Below, one piece after another: positions 6,386 through 9,747 of a DNA stretch of 9,747 bases. The DNA comes from Candidatus Eiseniibacteriota bacterium (GTDB lineage: Bacteria > Eisenbacteria > RBG-16-71-46), in contig JAHFBX010000083.1 of NCBI GenBank assembly GCA_023249815.1, positions 1 through 9,747 of the forward strand, in the 5' to 3' direction. The notes below the pieces were generated by a model. The model did not search any database and was not told where the DNA came from. It was given only the letters and a program-made list of their open reading frames with translations. Position 1 is the first letter of the stretch. The number at the start of each line of letters is the position of its first letter. A program made the translations under genes and the position numbers.

Positions 6386-7309
6386 GTGGCGACACGCCCG
6401 CTGCAGGCGACGGTGACGCGCATCGACTTTGGAAGCGTGCGCGTGCTGTCCGACGATGGCCGCTCGTACGAGGCCACCGTTCCGGGCCGGTTGCGTGGCG
6501 CGCGCAAGGCGCTCGGGAACGCCGTCGTGACGGGCGACCGCGTGCAACTCTCCTGGGAGAGCGACCGCACCGTGGTCGAGGGCGTGGAGCCGCGGCGGAA
6601 CGCGTTCTCGCGCCGGGCAGCCGGGGAGCGCGAGCAGGAGCAGGTCGTGGCCTCGAACCTGGACCAGGTCCTGGTCGTGGCGTCGCTGCAGCGCCCCGAC
6701 TTCAAGCACGGCCTCGTGGACCGCGTGCTCGTCCAGTGCGAGCGCGCCGGCCTCGTGGCGGGACTCGTGCTCAACAAGACGGACCTGGATGCGCGCCACG
6801 AGGCGGACGCGATCCTCGCCGAGTACGCGCGCGCGGGCGTGGAGGGGTTGGCGACGTGCGCGGTGACGGGCCGCGGCGTCGACGCCGTGCGCGAACGCTG
6901 CCGCGGCCGGCGGACGCTGCTCGTGGGTCATTCGGGCGTGGGCAAGAGCACGCTGCTCACCGGGCTCCTGCCGCACGAGACCATCGCGCGCGGCGAGGTG
7001 AACGAGGTCACGGGCAAGGGGCGGCACACCACGTCCGCGGCCGTGCTCTACCGCCCCGAAGCGGGCACCGAGTTGATCGACACGCCGGGCGTGCGCGCGT
7101 TCGCGCTGTGGGGAGTGGACGCGGCGGAGCTGGTGGAGTATTACCCGGAACTGCGGCCCCATCTCGGGGGCTGCCGGTTCGGCGACTGCCGCCACGACCG
7201 CGAGCCCGGCTGCGCGCTGCGCGCCGCGGTCGAGCGCGGCGAGGTGGGCGAGCGGCGGTTTGCCTCGTACTGCAAGTTGCGCGACGAGCTCGCGGGCGGG
7301 TTCCACTAG
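6386..7309 (+). CDS. rsgA: Small ribosomal subunit biogenesis GTPase RsgA
   Basis: Seen: 307 residues in the RsgA order. An N-terminal OB-fold (about 1-70, ending VTGDRVQLSW) precedes a circularly permuted GTPase domain with G4 NKTD (130-133) before G1 GHSGVGKS (181-188) and G3 DTPG (232-235). A C-terminal zinc-binding motif follows, C263-x4-C268-x-H270-x5-C276. The segment GKGRHTTSAA is the usual switch I region. Known: RsgA (YjeQ) is a 30S-stimulated GTPase acting late in small-subunit maturation, checking the decoding site. Start: GTG 6386 is 23 bases after the kinase stop; it gives a normal-length OB domain but only a weak GGGAAG-like RBS. GTG 6413 is an alternative that trims nine residues. 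All signature residues are present. The kinase neighbour does not suggest a shared function. Confidence 0.95.
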   Translation: MATRPLQATVTRIDFGSVRVLSDDGRSYEATVPGRLRGARKALGNAVVTGDRVQLSWESDRTVVEGVEPRRNAFSRRAAGEREQEQVVASNLDQVLVVASLQRPDFKHGLVDRVLVQCERAGLVAGLVLNKTDLDARHEADAILAEYARAGVEGLATCAVTGRGVDAVRERCRGRRTLLVGHSGVGKSTLLTGLLPHETIARGEVNEVTGKGRHTTSAAVLYRPEAGTELIDTPGVRAFALWGVDAAELVEYYPELRPHLGGCRFGDCRHDREPGCALRAAVERGEVGERRFASYCKLRDELAGGFH

Positions 7310-7312
7310 CCC

Positions 7313-7348
7313 ATCCTCCCGCCGCGAGGGCCCGCTCGCGCGGAGGGT
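7313..7348 (+). promoter_or_regulatory. Predicted hairpin sequestering the threonine-synthase ribosome-binding site
   Basis: In the 42-base gap after rsgA, CGCGAG (7323-7328) pairs with CTCGCG (7335-7340) around a six-base loop. CCTCC (7315-7319) then pairs with GGAGG (7342-7346), which is the Shine-Dalgarno site of the next gene. G7321-C7341 can pair between the two stems, leaving single bulged C residues, and T7314-G7347 and A7313-T7348 can extend the base. No T tract follows, so it reads better as an RBS-masking stem than as an intrinsic terminator. Confidence 0.5.
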
Positions 7349-7351
7349 CAC

Positions 7352-8572
7352 GTGGTCCCCGCGTTCCAGCCGGCGCTGTCGCACCTCGAGTGTTTCGACT
7401 GCGGCGCCTCGTGCGACGTCTCGGTGCCGCGCTCGGTGTGTCCCACGTGTGGCCGGCCGTTGCTGGTGCGCTACGACCTCGCGCGCATCCGCGCAGCGGT
7501 GCCGCGCGAGACCCTTGGCCGCTTTGGCACCGACCTGTGGCGCTACCGCGCCCTGCTGCCGTTCTCGTCGTCGTTCGCGCCCGTGCGCCTGGGCGAGGGC
7601 GGCACGCCGCTGCTGCCGCTCACGCGACTGGCGTCGGCGCTCGACGTGGCCGAGTTGTGGATGAAGGAGGAGTCCCCGAACCCGACCCAGTCGTTCAAGG
7701 CGCGCGGCCTGGCGCTTGCGGTGAACGGCGCCAAAGCGTGGGGCTTGACCGGCATCGCGCTGCCCTCGGCGGGGAACGCGGGAAGCGCCGCCGCCGCATA
7801 CGCCGCCGCGGCCGGCATCGCCTGCCGCGTCACCATCCCGGACGACACGCCCGAGGCGTTCGCGCTGGAACTGGAGGCGTTCGGCGCCCAAGTGCGCCGC
7901 GTGCCGGGCACCATCGCGGACTGCGGACGCGAACTGGGCTCGTGGGCGCCATCGCCGCAATGGTGGAACGTGGCCACGTTCAAGGAGCCGTTCCGCCTCG
8001 AGGGCAAGAAGACGCTCGGCTACGAGATCGCCGAGCAGCTCGGGTGGCGGCTCCCGGACGCCATCCTCTATCCGACGGGCGGCGGTACGGGGCTCGTGGG
8101 CATGGCGAAGGCGTTCCGCGAGATGCAGGAGCTGGGCTGGCTGGACGCGCGCCTGCCACGGCTCGTGGCGGTGCAGGTGAAGGGCTGCGCGCCCATCGTC
8201 CGCGCGTTCGAGAACGGCGCCTCGCGGGCGGAGCCGTGGGCCGACGCGGCGACGCTCGCCAGCGGCCTGCGCGTGCCGTCGCCGTTCGCCGACACGCTCA
8301 TCCTCGATGCCATTCGTTCGACGCATGGCACCGCGGTGGCCGTGAGCGAGGAGGACATGCTGGACGCCATGGTCGAGCTGTCTGCGAGCGAGGGCTGGCT
8401 CGTCTGCCCAGAGGGCGCCGCGACGCTGGCCGCGCTGCGCCAGCTTCGGACGAGTGGCGAGCTCGCGGCGGACGCGCGCGTCGTGATCTTCGACACGGGC
8501 AGCGGCCTCAAGTACCCGGAGGCGTGGCGGGCGGCACTCGCGCGCCGGCAGCCGGCGCAGGTGGACGCATGA
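7352..8572 (+). CDS. thrC: Threonine synthase family PLP-dependent enzyme with N-terminal zinc ribbon
   Basis: Seen: 406 residues. An N-terminal zinc ribbon (C14-x2-C17 and C30-x2-C33) leads into a fold-type II PLP enzyme. LGEGGTPLLPL is the conserved entry segment, SFK at 114-116 holds the Schiff-base lysine K116, PSAGNAGSAAAAYAA (from 138) is the substrate-binding loop, and PTGGGTGL (241-248) is the PLP phosphate-binding loop. Near the C-terminus are VCPEGAATLAALRQL and FDTGSGLKYPE. Known: this family (COG0498) converts O-phospho-L-homoserine to threonine. Odd: the lysine motif reads NPTQSFKARG rather than the standard NPTGSFKDRG, and the glycine loop resembles dehydratase-like relatives. 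It may therefore be a threonine-synthase paralogue with another substrate. Start: GTG 7352 with GGAGGG (7342-7347) at 4-base spacing. Its stop overlaps the next ATG (ATGA). Confidence 0.82.
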   Translation: MVPAFQPALSHLECFDCGASCDVSVPRSVCPTCGRPLLVRYDLARIRAAVPRETLGRFGTDLWRYRALLPFSSSFAPVRLGEGGTPLLPLTRLASALDVAELWMKEESPNPTQSFKARGLALAVNGAKAWGLTGIALPSAGNAGSAAAAYAAAAGIACRVTIPDDTPEAFALELEAFGAQVRRVPGTIADCGRELGSWAPSPQWWNVATFKEPFRLEGKKTLGYEIAEQLGWRLPDAILYPTGGGTGLVGMAKAFREMQELGWLDARLPRLVAVQVKGCAPIVRAFENGASRAEPWADAATLASGLRVPSPFADTLILDAIRSTHGTAVAVSEEDMLDAMVELSASEGWLVCPEGAATLAALRQLRTSGELAADARVVIFDTGSGLKYPEAWRAALARRQPAQVDA

Positions 8573-9747
8573 CCCGCTCGCCACGCCACGGGCAGGCGCG
8601 CGCGATCGCCGCATGCGCAGCAGCGCTCGGCGTCGCGCTGTTCGCTCCCGCGCGCCCCGTTCACGCCGCGCCCGAGACGCCGCCGCGAGTGCTCGCTGTG
8701 AAACTCGAGGGCGTGGTCTCGCCCGTCATGGACGACCTCCTGGGCCAGGCCATCGAGCGGGCGAGAGCCGGGCGCTACGCCGCGCTCGTGCTCGAGCTAG
8801 ACACGCCGGGAGGGCTCGAACGCAGCATGCGGACCATGGTGCAACGCGAGCTTGCGAGCCCGGTGCCGGTGATCGTGTGGGTGTCGCCCTCGGGCGCGCA
8901 CGCCGCGTCGGCGGGCGTGCTCATCACGCTCGCCGCCGATGTCGCGGCCATGGCGCCGGGCACGAACATCGGCGCCGCCACCCCGGTGAGCCTCCAGGGC
9001 CCCATGGACTCGACGCTCGCGCGCAAGGCGACGCACGACGCCGCGGCGTTCGCGCGTACGGTGGCCACGCAGCGCGGGCGCAACGTGGCGTGGGCCGAGC
9101 GCGCGGTGCGCGAGGCCATCGCGGCGAGCGATCGCGAGGCGGTGGAGCTGGGCGTCGTCGAGTTCATCGCTGGAACGCACGAGGAGCTGCTCGCCCGGTC
9201 AGACGGCCGGATCGTCCGCCGCGCGGCGAGCGCGACGCCGCTGCGTGTGGCGGGCGGGCGTGTCGAACGCATGGAGCCCTCGCTCCGCCATCGCGTGCTC
9301 GGCCACTTGGTCGAGCCGAACATCGCATACCTCATGCTCATGCTCGGCTTCTACGGACTGCTGTTCGAGCTCCAGAATCCCGGCGCCATCCTGCCCGGCG
9401 TCGCGGGCGCGATCTTCCTCGTGCTCGCGTTCCTCGCGCTCTCGGCGCTACCCGTGAACGCCGCCGGCATCCTGCTCATCGCGCTCGGCATCGGCTTCCT
9501 GCTCGCCGAATTGAAGGTGCACAGCCATGGCGTGCTCGCCGTGGGTGGAGCGCTCGCACTCGCAATCGGCGGACTCATCCTATTCGACGACTCCGCCGTA
9601 CGTGTGGCACGCCCGCTCGTCATTGCGGTGACCGGGATCACGCTCGCGTTCTTCCTGCTCGTGTTCGGTGCCGCGATCCGTTCGCGACGGGGCCGGCGCC
9701 ACAGCGGAACATCCGCGCTGGTCGGACGCCGCGCGGTGGCGATGGAA
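8569..9747 (+). CDS. nfeD: NfeD-family membrane serine protease (long form, 3' partial)
   Basis: Seen: 393 residues are visible before the window ends with the frame still open. A Sec-type signal peptide (basic start, hydrophobic 12-26, likely cut after V-H-A33) precedes a ClpP-like domain: LELDTPGG, then VSPSGAHAASAG with candidate nucleophile S114, AAMAPGTNIGAA, and K153 (ARKATHDAAAF) as the likely general base, followed by RGRN and WAERAVRE. A hydrophobic region from about 252 holds several membrane segments, including YLMLMLGFYGLLFELQNPG. The sequence breaks off in the linker GTSALVGRRAVAM, where the C-terminal OB domain begins. Known: long NfeD (1510-N type) is a Ser-Lys protease paired with SPFH/stomatin membrane proteins. 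Start: ATG 8569 overlaps the upstream stop, with only a weak RBS, which suggests coupling. A stomatin-like gene would be expected just past the right edge. Confidence 0.93.
   Translation, partial: MTRSPRHGQARAIAACAAALGVALFAPARPVHAAPETPPRVLAVKLEGVVSPVMDDLLGQAIERARAGRYAALVLELDTPGGLERSMRTMVQRELASPVPVIVWVSPSGAHAASAGVLITLAADVAAMAPGTNIGAATPVSLQGPMDSTLARKATHDAAAFARTVATQRGRNVAWAERAVREAIAASDREAVELGVVEFIAGTHEELLARSDGRIVRRAASATPLRVAGGRVERMEPSLRHRVLGHLVEPNIAYLMLMLGFYGLLFELQNPGAILPGVAGAIFLVLAFLALSALPVNAAGILLIALGIGFLLAELKVHSHGVLAVGGALALAIGGLILFDDSAVRVARPLVIAVTGITLAFFLLVFGAAIRSRRGRRHSGTSALVGRRAVAME

Noticed and set aside
6269..8614. A 781-codon open frame on the minus strand opposite rsgA and the threonine-synthase-like gene
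   Set aside because: Its translation is His/Arg/Ala-rich low-complexity sequence with no recognisable motif, and it lies opposite two genes with complete family signatures. Long antisense frames are expected at this GC content.

Overview
The window is about 9.7 kb of very GC-rich bacterial DNA (roughly 70% G+C by eye). It carries nine protein genes, all on the + strand, packed head to tail. Four junctions overlap by 1-8 bases and the largest gap is 79 bases. I see no tRNA, rRNA, CRISPR array, insertion sequence or integrase. It looks like ordinary chromosomal core and metabolic DNA. Bacillithiol genes together with extreme GC point away from typical Firmicutes and towards a high-GC lineage such as Gemmatimonadota, Acidobacteriota, Deinococcota or Eisenbacteria-like bacteria; I cannot name the taxon from this window.

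Region 1 (2-2707) is a complete bacillithiol block in the order bshC (5' truncated by the window edge), bshB1, bshA. BshA joins GlcNAc to L-malate, BshB1 deacetylates the product, and BshC adds cysteine. bshB1 is interrupted by a single in-frame TAG at 1051-1053. Homology resumes in the same frame right after it, so this is a nonsense substitution (or a base-call error), not an indel.

Region 2 (2787-4938) is a DUF1611/DgcN-type P-loop protein followed by an enolase-superfamily epimerase/racemase (DgcA-like). This pairing matches a D-glutamate/N-acetyl-D-glutamate handling module. The second enzyme also carries the DxD motif of L-Ala-D/L-Glu dipeptide epimerases, so the exact substrate is open.

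Region 3 (4935-7309) holds a polytopic membrane histidine kinase, coupled to the epimerase by an ATGA overlap and with no response regulator in view, and the ribosome-assembly GTPase RsgA.

Region 4 (7352-9747) holds a threonine-synthase-family PLP enzyme with an N-terminal zinc ribbon. Its ribosome-binding site lies in the 3' arm of a strong predicted hairpin. It overlaps (ATGA) a long-form NfeD membrane serine protease that runs off the right edge.

Nothing here is an obviously new defence or mobile system. The best leads are the stop codon in bshB1, the substrate question for the DgcN/DgcA-like pair and its coupling to an orphan kinase, and the hairpin that sequesters the threonine-synthase RBS.
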